From NCBI GenBank assembly GCA_964386565.1, contig CAYLRU010000003.1:1-64000 (forward strand): a stretch of 64,000 nt of DNA, given 5' to 3'. A program made the position numbers and the translations under genes. Positions 18,302-27,602 of this stretch are shown here, one piece after another (positions within the stretch are counted from its first letter, which is position 1; each line of letters starts with the position of its first letter). The notes under the pieces were generated by a model that saw nothing but the letters and a program-made list of their open reading frames with translations, was not told where the DNA came from and did no database searches. This DNA comes from CAYLRU01 sp964386565. Lineage in GTDB: Bacteria; Desulfobacterota; Desulfobacteria; Desulfobacterales; UBA5616.

Positions 18302-18967
18302 CTAAGACTTTTTAATGCCTTTATAAATAATATCCCATAAATATTCCGTCAGTTCATCAGTGTCCAGCTCCCTCTTAAACAGGATGTTCGGCATGATCAA
18401 ATGCTCTATTCCCCCCATGATAATCTGCATGATGGCCCAACTGGGAAGATCGTCTCTCATTTCCTGTTCCTGAATACCTTCATCGATAATTTGACGGACC
18501 AGACGGGTATATCTTTTAATCCAGTAATAGCTTTCGCTTTTAAAATATCCCGGATAGGTCCTGACCTCCAAAACCAGAATCCTGGCGAACACCGGGTCTT
18601 CCAGATAATAATTGATGTGAGCCCACACGATTTTTTTTAACTTGTTGGAGGCACCTTTTATCCCTTTTAGGTTTGATGCAATATGCTTAAAGAAGTGATT
18701 GGTGAAATCGGTTTGAACCGCATGCAGCAATCCCCGTTTGCTTCGGAAATATTTATAAATCAATGCCTCATTGACACCGGCGACTTTTGCGATCTCTGCC
18801 GTGGTGATGGCATTGAATTCTTTATCCTTCAGCAGGATTTTTAATGTATCGATGAGCTTAACCCCTCCCGGCGGCAGAGACGCCTTGTTGAACATCTGTT
18901 TTTCACCATTGGGGTTATGGAAATAAGGCATTGTGTTGTCTTTCAATAAAAAATTCTCCTCGTACAC
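18302..18967 (-). CDS. TetR/AcrR family transcriptional regulator
   Basis: A 221-residue regulator with an N-terminal helix-turn-helix (AITTAEIAKVAGVNEALIYK) starting at about residue 55 and a ligand-binding helical domain. The N-terminal 30 residues before the domain are longer than usual, so the true start may be the internal ATG of MPYFHNPNG. A palindrome in its own upstream region (19047-19061) is a likely autoregulatory operator. Confidence 0.85.
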   Translation of the reverse strand: MYEENFLLKDNTMPYFHNPNGEKQMFNKASLPPGGVKLIDTLKILLKDKEFNAITTAEIAKVAGVNEALIYKYFRSKRGLLHAVQTDFTNHFFKHIASNLKGIKGASNKLKKIVWAHINYYLEDPVFARILVLEVRTYPGYFKSESYYWIKRYTRLVRQIIDEGIQEQEMRDDLPSWAIMQIIMGGIEHLIMPNILFKRELDTDELTEYLWDIIYKGIKKS

Positions 18968-19046
18968 TGTCGGATTATTTTCCGACAGACTTATTTGGGG
19001 CGGTTATCGGCGGCCACCGGATCATACAAATTTGTGTTGCAATTAA

Positions 19047-19072
19047 TTAAGTGATACTTAACGTAATGTCAA
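19047..19072 (-). promoter_or_regulatory. Promoter and palindromic operator of the TetR gene
   Basis: On the minus strand TTGACA (19072-19067) is followed by the perfect inverted repeat TTAAGT-ATC-ACTTAA (19061-19047) in the spacer/-10 zone. A TetR dimer bound here would block RNA polymerase. The -10 box is poor. Confidence 0.5.
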
Positions 19073-19226
19073 GATTTTTTTGGATATCCAGAGCATCCCG
19101 GGCATCACCGGCGTTAAACGATTTATTTCGAAGTGAGCGGCAGCAATCCGGTATTCGCTTCGCTCAACATAGGAAATATAATTAAATACCGGTTTTGCAT
19201 TGCAGTTTGAAATTGATGCTGCAAAA

Positions 19227-19781
19227 TCAACCGCTCCGGATGATATTGACGTTCATGGCATCATAAGTCCTGAAAATCAACCGTTCTTTTTCAAGCCGTT
19301 CGGCTGGAAAAGTCACAGGTGTGAAATTTTTGAGGTATTGGACGGCAAAAGTTTTAGTGGGGACATCCGCCAGCCCTTTTCCGATGGTTTTTCCCGTTAT
19401 CGTATCCAGTACGGTAGCTGCTTTCCCATCGGACACCATGGTAAAGGGGATTTGGTATGTGTCGGCAAGCCTGGCCGCCGCCAGGGCTTCCCGCTCCCAT
19501 GACCCCAATGAGCCGGCCACACATTTGATCAGCATAAACCGGATTTGGCTGACGTTTACAATGAGATCAATCCGGGATTGATAAGGCTTATTTTTTACAA
19601 CAAACGACAGCAGGGTATCGATTTCGATATCGCTTTTATCATACCCCCTGTCATTGACCAAAAATTTTTCAACAGCCTGCCTGTTTTCTTCCGGTCCGAC
19701 CAATGGTATTCTTTTCCCCGTGGCAAAATCCACGATAGAGGGGATTGTTTTCCCGTTTTCCGACATTTTATTCACCATCAT
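19227..19781 (-). CDS. HSDR_N-domain protein (type I restriction R subunit N-terminal-like)
   Basis: A 184-residue protein consisting only of the nuclease-like domain found at the N-terminus of type I restriction HsdR proteins (ESR: SRIDLIVNV, CVAGSLGSWEREALAAARL). No helicase, hsdM or hsdS is nearby. It overlaps the end of gpmI, so it is the last gene of a housekeeping operon. An ATG at 19766 is an alternative start. The function of such stand-alone domains is not known, and restriction is unlikely. Confidence 0.72.
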   Translation of the reverse strand: MMVNKMSENGKTIPSIVDFATGKRIPLVGPEENRQAVEKFLVNDRGYDKSDIEIDTLLSFVVKNKPYQSRIDLIVNVSQIRFMLIKCVAGSLGSWEREALAAARLADTYQIPFTMVSDGKAATVLDTITGKTIGKGLADVPTKTFAVQYLKNFTPVTFPAERLEKERLIFRTYDAMNVNIIRSG

Positions 19782-21330
19782 TTTCAGAAACGATTAAAGA
19801 ATTTCCCGTCATGAGATCGGGTTTGGGTATGGCCATAATGTCGAGAATTGTAGGTGCGATATCACACAAAGCCCCCCCGGATCTCAACCGGGCCTGCCTA
19901 AATTTTTCATCAACCAGAATGAACGGTACCATATTCAGTGTGTGGGCCGTATACGGATGGCCGTTTTCATTGATCATTTTATCGGCATTGCCGTGATCCG
20001 CCGTAATCAGAATTGTGCCATCCTTATTCAATACCGTGTCAACGACTTCACCCACGCATGCATCCAATGCTTCACAGGCGGAGACAGCAGCTTCTATCAC
20101 GCCGGTGTGCCCCACCATATCCATATTGGCATAATTTAATACGATTAAATCATACCGGTTCGTGTTAAGCCGGGATATAACTTCCCGTGTTACCTCCGGA
20201 GCACTCATTTGGGGTTTTTCATCATATGTGGTTACATCCCTTGGAGAGGGGATCAGACATCGATCTTCCAAGGGGAATGATATTTCTTCACCACCGTTGA
20301 AAAAATAAGTGACATGGGCGTATTTCTCTGTTTCGGCTATTCTAAGCTGAATTAAACCGTTGTTGCTGATGACCTCCCCCAGAATATCTTTTAAATGGAC
20401 CGGTGGGAATGCAGCAGGTAAATCAAATGCCTCATCATATACCGTCATACAGGCGAATTCACAAAGTTTCGGGTTATCCCCGCGCTGGAATTGATCAAAT
20501 CCGGGATCTGTAAAGGCTCTTGTAATCTGACGCGCCCGATCGGCTCGAAAATTAAAGAAGATCATACCGTCCCCATTCCGAACCATTGCCAGGGGATGCT
20601 TTTCAGCATCAACAATTACCACCGGCTGAACAAATTCATCGGTTTCGCCGCGCTGGTAAGCATTTATTACGGCCTCAACTGGATCGGTTTCCGGGATGCC
20701 GTTTCCTCCTACAAGCATATCATAGGCCTTTCGGGTTCTATCCCAGCGGGTGTCCCGGTCCATGGTGTAAAACCTACCGCAAATGGTCGCGATATTTCCA
20801 ACCCGGATCCTGTTCATATGGTCGATCAACTGCCGGATGTAAGTGATGCCGCTGTCCGGTGGCGTGTCCCGCCCGTCTAAAATCGCATGAACAAAGACCC
20901 GTGGCAATTGTTTTTTTCCGGCCATTTCAAGCAGGGCAAAAAGATGTGAAAGCTGGCTATGGACGCCCCCGTCGGAAACAAGGCCCATTAAATGGAGAGC
21001 CCTATCACTCGATTTTACCTTTTCCATCACGGAAGAAAGAACAGGATTTTGGATAAAAGACCCGTCATCAATGGATTTATCGATTCTCAACAAATCCTGA
21101 TAAACCACTCTGCCGGCACCGATATTCAAGTGACCGACTTCGGAATTACCCATGATTCCCTCGGGCAGGCCCACGGCCTCTCCTGAACAGAGCAGCCGGG
21201 TATGGGGATAATTGGCTTCCAGGCGGTCCAGGTTCGGTGTGTCGGCCAGGTATATGGCATTGGTTTCGTCTTCGGCCCCCACTCCCCATCCATCTAAAAT
21301 CATCAGTAAGCATGGTTTTACTATCGGCAT
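19768..21330 (-). CDS. gpmI: 2,3-bisphosphoglycerate-independent phosphoglycerate mutase
   Basis: A 520-residue iPGM of full length that interconverts 3- and 2-phosphoglycerate with two Mn ions. Key parts are present: LMILDGWG with the first metal Asp, the catalytic serine in GNSEVGHLNIGAGR, HAILDGRDTPP, and the C-terminal metal sites ANMDMVGHTG and TADHGNADKM. It ends the rplU-to-gpmI transcript together with the overlapping HSDR_N gene. Confidence 0.96.
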   Translation of the reverse strand: MPIVKPCLLMILDGWGVGAEDETNAIYLADTPNLDRLEANYPHTRLLCSGEAVGLPEGIMGNSEVGHLNIGAGRVVYQDLLRIDKSIDDGSFIQNPVLSSVMEKVKSSDRALHLMGLVSDGGVHSQLSHLFALLEMAGKKQLPRVFVHAILDGRDTPPDSGITYIRQLIDHMNRIRVGNIATICGRFYTMDRDTRWDRTRKAYDMLVGGNGIPETDPVEAVINAYQRGETDEFVQPVVIVDAEKHPLAMVRNGDGMIFFNFRADRARQITRAFTDPGFDQFQRGDNPKLCEFACMTVYDEAFDLPAAFPPVHLKDILGEVISNNGLIQLRIAETEKYAHVTYFFNGGEEISFPLEDRCLIPSPRDVTTYDEKPQMSAPEVTREVISRLNTNRYDLIVLNYANMDMVGHTGVIEAAVSACEALDACVGEVVDTVLNKDGTILITADHGNADKMINENGHPYTAHTLNMVPFILVDEKFRQARLRSGGALCDIAPTILDIMAIPKPDLMTGNSLIVSENDGE

Positions 21331-21366
21331 AAAACGGCATTCCTCTTAAATAGGGTAAAAGAACGG

Positions 21367-21777
21367 CTATTCGTCATCATCCAGTACGACGGCTGCCATG
21401 TTGCTATCTTTATACGGTTCTTCAGTCAGGCTTGGGATTTCAATACGCCTGGCATCGCTCCACAGGCCTTCCAGGTCAAAGAACTGACGCGTTTCGGTAT
21501 AAAAAACGTGAATCACAATATGCCCGTAGTCCATCAATATCCAGTGCCCGGTGGTTTTTCCTTCAACGCTCAAGGGTTTAATGCCATATTTTTTCAACTC
21601 CGATTGAATATGATCGGCAATGGCGGTGACCTGGCGGCTCGATCGTCCGCTGCAGATGATAAACATGTCCGCAACAGAGGATAAGGAGCCGACATCCAGC
21701 ACCACAATATCGAATGCTTTTCTTTCCTGGATGGCTTTTATGTAAAGATCAAGACCGGGCTCCGTGTTGTTTGTCAT
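21367..21777 (-). CDS. rsfS: Ribosomal silencing factor RsfS
   Basis: A 136-residue RsfS/Iojap protein that binds ribosomal protein L14 and keeps the subunits apart under starvation. The family motifs are visible: DIVVLDVGSLSSVADMFII, CSGRSSRQVTAIADHI and WILMDYGHIVIHVF. The start overlaps the nadD stop by four bases (ATGA), and rsfS next to nadD is the usual bacterial order. Confidence 0.95.
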   Translation of the reverse strand: MTNNTEPGLDLYIKAIQERKAFDIVVLDVGSLSSVADMFIICSGRSSRQVTAIADHIQSELKKYGIKPLSVEGKTTGHWILMDYGHIVIHVFYTETRQFFDLEGLWSDARRIEIPSLTEEPYKDSNMAAVVLDDDE

Positions 21778-22442
21778 TTATACAGTCCTTTGGTTTTGAT
21801 GAACTGTTCCACATCAGGTGGAACCAGATATTGAATCGACCGGTTATGGTGTATCAGGGCTCTTATTCCTGTCGAAGAAATATCCATGGGAGTAACCTTG
21901 TGGATATAGACCGGTGGTAATTCCGGATGCACATAACCGCTGTCCGGCTGATGAAAAACATAATTTTTGGATATTTTTTTCAGAAGGAATTCCCGGATCT
22001 CATCTAATTTTGCATCAACATCCCGACAGATTGAATCCGGCCTTACCATGACAATGAAGGGAATGGATGACAAAAGTTCGAGATGTGATTTCCAGGTATC
22101 GAGTTCACAAAAAGCATCCGACCCGATGATGAAAAAAAGAAAGGCGCTTTGATCATACAACGCTCTGAAGTGCTTAACCGTGTCAATGGTAAATGAGGGG
22201 CCTTTTCGCTTCAGTTCAACATCAGAGACGGAGAAATCAGGGTTGTCTTTGACGGCAAGCCGGAGCATGTGAAGCCTGTCCTCTGCACCGGCTACCTGAT
22301 CGGAATTCTTGTGCGGCGGGATGGCCGCCGGCACCAGCACGATTCGTTTCAGGCCGAAACCTTCCTTTACTTCCAGAGCTGTCCTTAAATGAGCACAATG
22401 TATGGGATTAAACGTGCCGCCGAAGAGCCCTATCTTATCCAA
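21774..22442 (-). CDS. nadD: Nicotinate-nucleotide adenylyltransferase
   Basis: A 222-residue NadD making deamido-NAD from nicotinate mononucleotide and ATP. It has the nucleotidyltransferase motif GGTFNPIHCAHL at the start and ISSTGIR near the end. The start is a TTG at 22442. AAGGAG sits five bases before it, and it begins right before the first beta strand (KIGLFGGTF). The frame is open to an ATG at 22496, but that would lie inside proA and has no ribosome site. Confidence 0.94.
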   Translation of the reverse strand: MDKIGLFGGTFNPIHCAHLRTALEVKEGFGLKRIVLVPAAIPPHKNSDQVAGAEDRLHMLRLAVKDNPDFSVSDVELKRKGPSFTIDTVKHFRALYDQSAFLFFIIGSDAFCELDTWKSHLELLSSIPFIVMVRPDSICRDVDAKLDEIREFLLKKISKNYVFHQPDSGYVHPELPPVYIHKVTPMDISSTGIRALIHHNRSIQYLVPPDVEQFIKTKGLYK

Positions 22443-22464
22443 TGATGCTCCTTGTATCTTTTCC

Positions 22465-23721
22465 TTAGTTTCGGATCTGTCCGTCGCCGAAAACAACGAA
22501 TTTGGTGGTTGTCAGCTCTTCGATGCCCATGGGGCCGAATGCGTGGAGTTTGGATGTACTGATGCCGATTTCTGCTCCCAGTCCCAACTCGCCGCCGTCG
22601 TTAAATCTTGTGGATGCGTTGACAAGAACAACGGAAGAATCCACTTCCCTCACGAACCGTCTCGCACGCCGGTAATCAGACGTAATAATAGACTCCGTAT
22701 GGTCTGATCCGTATCGGGCGATATGTTCAATGGCCTCGTCCATGGAAGCGACGATTTTAATCGCGAGAATCAGGTCGAGATATTCCTCAGGCCAGTCTGA
22801 TTCGGTTGCCGGTTTAATGCCGGACAGAATATCAAGAGATTTTTCGCAGCCCCTTAATTCCACGTTTGCAGCATCAAATCTTCGAGCCATCTCGGGGAGA
22901 AATTCCGCTGCTGCTGCTTCGTGAACCAGAAGGGTTTCCATGGCATTGCAAACCCCGGGCCGCTGGACCTTGGCATTAAAACAAACCTCTTGGGCCATTA
23001 TCAGGTCCGCACCCTTATCCACATATACATGGCATACGCCCTTGTAATGTTTGAGTACCGGTATTTTTGAGTTCTCCACGACAAAACGGATCAGGCCTTC
23101 ACCGCCTCGTGGAATAATCAGGTCGATATATTCTTCCTGGGCCAGCATGGCGTTGACCGCAGCGCGGTCCCGGATGGGGATGACCTGAACGGCGGTTTCA
23201 GGCATCCCTCCTTCGTAGAGGGCTTTGCGGATGATCTCCGCCAACGCCTGATTTGAGTTAAGGGCTTCTGATCCCCCTCTTAAAATGACCGCATTGCCGG
23301 CCTTTAAACACAATCCAGCCGCATCAATCGTTACATTGGGCCTGGATTCGTAGATAATGCCGATAACACCCAAAGGAATCTTCATTTTGGATACTTCCAG
23401 GCCGTTTGGCCTGATCCGTGTTTTGCTCATGGCGCCTACGGGATCTGCCAGCGCTGCCACCTGAACGAGACCTTCGGCCATGGACTGAATGGTTTGGTCT
23501 TTGATGGTCAGTCGATCCAGCATGGCGTTTGAAAGTCCCATTTCTTTTGCCCGGTCTAAATCCTTACGATTCTCCTCTTTGATGAAGGCGGCATTTTCCT
23601 TTAATTTATCAGCGATATTGAGCAGAACGTCATTTTTTTTCGAGGTATTGCACCGCGCCATTTGAAGGGCTGCTTTTCGTGCATCCCCGGCCATGGTTAA
23701 AATGGTTTGTTCGATGTCCAT
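22465..23721 (-). CDS. proA: Gamma-glutamyl phosphate reductase
   Basis: A 418-residue aldehyde-dehydrogenase-fold enzyme that reduces gamma-glutamyl phosphate to the semialdehyde in proline synthesis. Full length. The catalytic cysteine lies in VQRPGVCNAMETLLVH. LGVIGIIYESRPNVT and RGGSEALNSN are family blocks. It follows proB by 13 bases. Confidence 0.96.
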   Translation of the reverse strand: MDIEQTILTMAGDARKAALQMARCNTSKKNDVLLNIADKLKENAAFIKEENRKDLDRAKEMGLSNAMLDRLTIKDQTIQSMAEGLVQVAALADPVGAMSKTRIRPNGLEVSKMKIPLGVIGIIYESRPNVTIDAAGLCLKAGNAVILRGGSEALNSNQALAEIIRKALYEGGMPETAVQVIPIRDRAAVNAMLAQEEYIDLIIPRGGEGLIRFVVENSKIPVLKHYKGVCHVYVDKGADLIMAQEVCFNAKVQRPGVCNAMETLLVHEAAAAEFLPEMARRFDAANVELRGCEKSLDILSGIKPATESDWPEEYLDLILAIKIVASMDEAIEHIARYGSDHTESIITSDYRRARRFVREVDSSVVLVNASTRFNDGGELGLGAEIGISTSKLHAFGPMGIEELTTTKFVVFGDGQIRN

Positions 23722-23734
23722 ATGGCGTCTCCTC

Positions 23735-24892
23735 TTAATTCCCCCCTAGTTCACATTCATCAATAATGGTCAAATTGTTTCGGTGAATTACTTCATCATA
23801 GGTTTTGTCGCCGAGTCGCTGTGAAATCATGGATGTTTTCAGTCCCATGATCCGGCGAATATCTGCCGAATCGTAATTCACCAGGCCGATTCCCAGATTA
23901 TCCGTGTTTTCTTTACGAACGGCAACGGCGGATCCTACCGGAAAGTCACCGTCCACCCGAATGATCCCGCTGGGAAGAAGGCTTTTCCCTCTTTTCAAGA
24001 TGGCCCGCGCAGCACCGTCATCGATAATCAGTGTGCCTTTGGGTTTGAGATTAAAACCGATCCAGCATTTTCGGGAAGCCAGCTTGACGCTTTTCGGTGT
24101 AAAAAATGTTCCCGAATTTTTCCCGTCAAACAAGTTTAACAGAATATCCTTGGTTTTACCATTGGCAATTACCATGGGGATTCCCGCCGTAGTCACTTTT
24201 TTTGCAGCCTTTATTTTGCTCAACATGCCGCCGGTTCCCAGTGCCCCGGGGATATCACCGGCATATTTCTCAATTTCCTTATTGAATTTGGATACTTCCG
24301 GAATAATAGCGGCATCCGGATGTGTTCTGGGGTCCTTGTTAAAAAGTCCGTCGATATCAGTCAGGCTTATCAACAGGTCCGCATCCAACAGCAGCGTAAT
24401 CATGGCGGACAATTGATCGTTGTCTCCTAATTTGATCTCTTCGATCATCACGGTATCGTTTTCATTGATAATCGGGACCACATTCCACGAAAGAAGGGTA
24501 CACAACGTATTCCTGGCATTCAGGTAACGCCGGCGACTGGAAAGATCTTCATCAGTCAGCAGAATCTGTGCAACCTTTTTCCCGTAACGCGCAAATGCTT
24601 TTTCATATTCCATGATCAAGCCGGCCTGGCCCACAGCCGCCGCTGCCTGACGCTGGGGGATCTGGTCTGGTCGTTTTTTCAGCCCGATTTTTTTTATGCC
24701 GGATGCCATGGCACCGGAACTGACAAAGATGACCTCTTTATCCCTGTCAATCAATCGACAGATCTGGCGGCTGATGGATCGGATGGCCTTCAAATTCAAC
24801 CCGGCATCCTGGGTTAACACATTGCTTCCCACCTTAACGACGATGCGTTTGGCATGGTTAAAAGCATTTTTCCTGATATCATTCATTTTCAC
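23735..24892 (-). CDS. proB: Glutamate 5-kinase with PUA domain
   Basis: A 385-residue enzyme that phosphorylates glutamate, the first step of proline synthesis. It has the amino-acid kinase domain (VVKVGSNVLT, SSGAMASG, NENDTV, ALGTGGMLSKIKAA) and a C-terminal PUA domain from about residue 290 (GTLIIDDGAARAIL). It overlaps the end of obgE by 14 bases. An ATG two codons later (24886) may be used instead. Confidence 0.96.
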   Translation of the reverse strand: MKMNDIRKNAFNHAKRIVVKVGSNVLTQDAGLNLKAIRSISRQICRLIDRDKEVIFVSSGAMASGIKKIGLKKRPDQIPQRQAAAAVGQAGLIMEYEKAFARYGKKVAQILLTDEDLSSRRRYLNARNTLCTLLSWNVVPIINENDTVMIEEIKLGDNDQLSAMITLLLDADLLISLTDIDGLFNKDPRTHPDAAIIPEVSKFNKEIEKYAGDIPGALGTGGMLSKIKAAKKVTTAGIPMVIANGKTKDILLNLFDGKNSGTFFTPKSVKLASRKCWIGFNLKPKGTLIIDDGAARAILKRGKSLLPSGIIRVDGDFPVGSAVAVRKENTDNLGIGLVNYDSADIRRIMGLKTSMISQRLGDKTYDEVIHRNNLTIIDECELGGN

Positions 24893-25880
24893 GATCCAGC
24901 AGGCTTATGACCTTTGACAACAATTGGTTCATTCCTTTGCCGGTAAGTGCGGATATGCGAAAAGTCGCTTTTCCGGGCAATGCCGACTCAAAACGATCGG
25001 CCAGAATTTTGGCACCGGGAAGATCCAGTTTGTTTAAGACGACGATTTGGGGTTTTTTGGCCAGAAGCGCATTGTGCATGGCAAGCTCATTGTTAATCGT
25101 CTGAAAGTCTTTCAGGGGATTTGCATCATCGACTGCCGATGCATCGATTAAGTGTATCAAGATACGGGTTCTTTCAATATGCCGCAAAAAGCGTGTTCCA
25201 AGACCCGCACCTTTGTGAGCGCCTTCGATCAGTCCGGGGATGTCAGCCACCACAAAGGGCTCGCTCCAATCGGTTTTGACCACGCCGAGATTCGGTGTCA
25301 GGGTGGTAAACGGATAACTGCCGATCCTGGGTTTAGCCGAGGAAATGGTGCTGATGAGAGTAGATTTTCCGGCGTTGGGAAGACCGATGATGCCCACATC
25401 GGCCAAAAGTTTGAGTTCCAGTTTAAAGGATCGCTTTTCACCCGGCTCTCCGGCCTGGGCAAAACGGGGGGATCGGTGGGTGGATGATTTGAACCGGGTG
25501 TTGCCCTGCCCGCCTCTGCCACCCCTGGCCGCAATAAATGTATCTCCGGCTTTTGTGAAGTCCTTAACGACACGGCCGGTTTCGGCATCTACCACCAGTG
25601 TGCCGGGCGGCACCTCGATGATCAAATCCTCACCGTTTTTCCCCGTTTTTTGCTTGCCTTGGCCGCTTGAGCCGTTTTGGGCCTTTAATTCTCGTTTAAA
25701 TCTGAAGTGGTGCAGGGTGCGTTTCCGCGTTGTGGAATATAGAACAACATCCCCGCCTTTACCGCCGTCCCCTCCGTCCGGTCCGCCCTTGGGAACGTAT
25801 TTCTCCCGCCTGAAACTGACACACCCGCTTCCGCCGCTACCGGATTCGACGGTAATCATCACTTCATCTATGAATTTCAC
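24879..25880 (-). CDS. obgE: GTPase ObgE/CgtA
   Basis: A 333-residue ribosome-assembly GTPase. The glycine-rich OBG fold is N-terminal (SGGSGCVSFRREKYVPKGGP), then the G domain with GLPNAGKST, DIPGLIEGA and NKLD. It has no C-terminal OCT extension. It overlaps the stop of rpmA by four bases, in the standard rplU-rpmA-obgE order. Confidence 0.97.
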   Translation of the reverse strand: MKFIDEVMITVESGSGGSGCVSFRREKYVPKGGPDGGDGGKGGDVVLYSTTRKRTLHHFRFKRELKAQNGSSGQGKQKTGKNGEDLIIEVPPGTLVVDAETGRVVKDFTKAGDTFIAARGGRGGQGNTRFKSSTHRSPRFAQAGEPGEKRSFKLELKLLADVGIIGLPNAGKSTLISTISSAKPRIGSYPFTTLTPNLGVVKTDWSEPFVVADIPGLIEGAHKGAGLGTRFLRHIERTRILIHLIDASAVDDANPLKDFQTINNELAMHNALLAKKPQIVVLNKLDLPGAKILADRFESALPGKATFRISALTGKGMNQLLSKVISLLDRENE

Positions 25881-26131
25881 GTTTCATATACGCTTACTTT
25901 TTTGCGCGAACGCCCCAGACGCTCATATGCGACAATACCGTCGATCTTGGAAAAAAGGGTATAATCCCGACCCATTCCCACATTGGCACCGGGATGAATG
26001 ACGGTTCCGAGCTGCCGAACCAGGATGTTTCCCGCTTTTACATTTTCTCCGCCGTATCGTTTAATACCCCGTCGTTGCGCGTTACTGTCCCGACCGTTTT
26101 TTGAGCTTCCGCCTGCTTTTTTATGTGCCAT
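25877..26131 (-). CDS. rpmA: Large ribosomal subunit protein bL27
   Basis: An 84-residue bL27 with the typical start AHKKAGGSSKNGRDSNAQRRG and the basic glycine-rich fold. Second gene of the ribosomal operon, 29 bases after rplU. Confidence 0.98.
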   Translation of the reverse strand: MAHKKAGGSSKNGRDSNAQRRGIKRYGGENVKAGNILVRQLGTVIHPGANVGMGRDYTLFSKIDGIVAYERLGRSRKKVSVYET

Positions 26132-26160
26132 TATTCATACTCCCGTATACGAGTTTTGGT

Positions 26161-26472
26161 TTACATGACGATTTTGTCGATCTTAACAGCCGTATAGGGC
26201 TGCCGGTGACCCTGTTTTCTGCGATATCGCTTTCTCCGCTTATATTTAAAAACGATGATTTTCTTTTCTTTTCCCTGTTCAACAACATGGCCCCTGACCT
26301 CGACATTTTCCAGCGTTGGTTGACCGATACTGACATTTTCACCGTCCGACACCATCAGTACCTGGTCGAATAAAATTTCCGACCCGACATCCCCGTTGAC
26401 TTTTTCAATCCTTACGGTCTCACCTTCCCGGATCTTATATTGTTTTCCGCCTGTATTTACGATAGCGTACAT
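26161..26472 (-). CDS. rplU: Large ribosomal subunit protein bL21
   Basis: A 103-residue bL21, complete, with YAIVNTGGKQYKI at the start and the basic FKYKRRKRYRRKQGHRQ loop near the end. First gene of the operon that runs through obgE, proB, proA, nadD, rsfS and gpmI. Confidence 0.98.
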   Translation of the reverse strand: MYAIVNTGGKQYKIREGETVRIEKVNGDVGSEILFDQVLMVSDGENVSIGQPTLENVEVRGHVVEQGKEKKIIVFKYKRRKRYRRKQGHRQPYTAVKIDKIVM

Positions 26473-26712
26473 TTTTGATCTCCCTTCAACTTTGTCGGCC
26501 GGTATTTCAACAGGTGTGAAAAACTATTGAAAACCTTTTCAAATAAAAATAAAAGAATCAACTGATACTGTTGTTTGATCTCGTTCCTTCTGATGATTAA
26601 GTCGTTATCCTGAAAAAACACTTATATTTAATATAATTGCAGTTTTTGTCAAGAAAAATTTAACCTGTATTTCCCATATAAGACGATTAATGTATTTCAA
26701 CAGGGGGTCGAT

Positions 26713-27510
26713 TTGGAAAATTTTACATATCGCAGCATTTTTCACTGGGAAAAGAACAATATGTTTTCCAGAACCGATGGACTTATCGGTGAAGAACCCC
26801 TTTCCATAAGGCTTGAAGGAAAACCGTATTCCGTGGTCATGCGGACGCCGGGGGAAGAACTCGCCCATGCGGCCGGTTTTTGCCTGGGCGAGGGAATCGT
26901 TGATGCCCCGGAGGATATCCGGTCCCTGGGATTTTGCGACGGATCCGACACCAATGTGGTCGCTGTCACCCTAAGTGAAACCCGGCGCAAATCCGTTCCC
27001 GACATGATGGACCGACGCCAGTATATAAGCCAGACGAGCTGTGGGCTTTGCGGAAAAGAACTGGTGGAAGAGCTTTTTCAAAAAATTCAGCCGATAACCG
27101 ATGATTTTGTGGTCCATGCCGAACAGGCCCAAAAATGCATCAATGATCTCTCGTCATTTCAGCCCCTTCGTCAAAATACCTGCGCTGCCCATGCTGCAGT
27201 GCTTTTTACAAAAGAATTTAACCTGTTGAGTGTTGCCGAGGATGTGGGACGACACAATGCTCTGGATAAGGCCGTTGGGAAACTTTTTTTGGAACACCGG
27301 TTGAGCCGGGCCGATATACTATTACTCTCCTCCCGGATCAGCTATGAACTTGTTCAAAAGGCGGCAAGAGCCGGAATTCCCGTTATTCTGGCGGTGTCAA
27401 GGCCTACATCCCTTGCCGTGGAACTGGCCGATGAGTTGAACATGACCCTGGTCTGCCTTTCCAAAGGGTCGGGTCTGGACATATTTTGCGGCAAGCACCG
27501 AATCGTGTAG
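26713..27510 (+). CDS. fdhD: FdhD, sulfurtransferase for formate dehydrogenase maturation
   Basis: A 265-residue protein that moves sulfur from IscS to the molybdenum or tungsten cofactor of formate dehydrogenase. The sulfur-carrying CGLCG motif and the conserved EDVGRHNALDK and ILLLSSRISYELVQKAA blocks are all present. A TTG at 26713 after GGGGG gives a start that keeps the usual segment before EEPLSIRLEG. An ATG at 26761 would cut into it. It stands alone and converges with dsrP. Confidence 0.93.
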   Translation: MENFTYRSIFHWEKNNMFSRTDGLIGEEPLSIRLEGKPYSVVMRTPGEELAHAAGFCLGEGIVDAPEDIRSLGFCDGSDTNVVAVTLSETRRKSVPDMMDRRQYISQTSCGLCGKELVEELFQKIQPITDDFVVHAEQAQKCINDLSSFQPLRQNTCAAHAAVLFTKEFNLLSVAEDVGRHNALDKAVGKLFLEHRLSRADILLLSSRISYELVQKAARAGIPVILAVSRPTSLAVELADELNMTLVCLSKGSGLDIFCGKHRIV

Positions 27511-27542
27511 ATCCGCCTTTCAACGCGGCATGACCACACTAA

Positions 27543-27569
27543 AAAGGGCGCCTTTTCAGGGCGCCCTTT
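27543..27569. terminator. Bidirectional terminator between fdhD and dsrP
   Basis: A perfect ten-base-pair stem AAAGGGCGCC with GGCGCCCTTT and a seven-base loop, with A and T rich flanks on both sides. It can stop fdhD on the plus strand and the dsr operon on the minus strand. Confidence 0.8.
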
Positions 27570-27602
27570 ATCTGTCGTTGAACAGTTTATGGTATTAGAA
27601 TG

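Noticed and set aside
19227..19781. Part of a type I restriction-modification system
   Set aside because: No helicase portion, hsdM or hsdS. The gene lies in a housekeeping operon.
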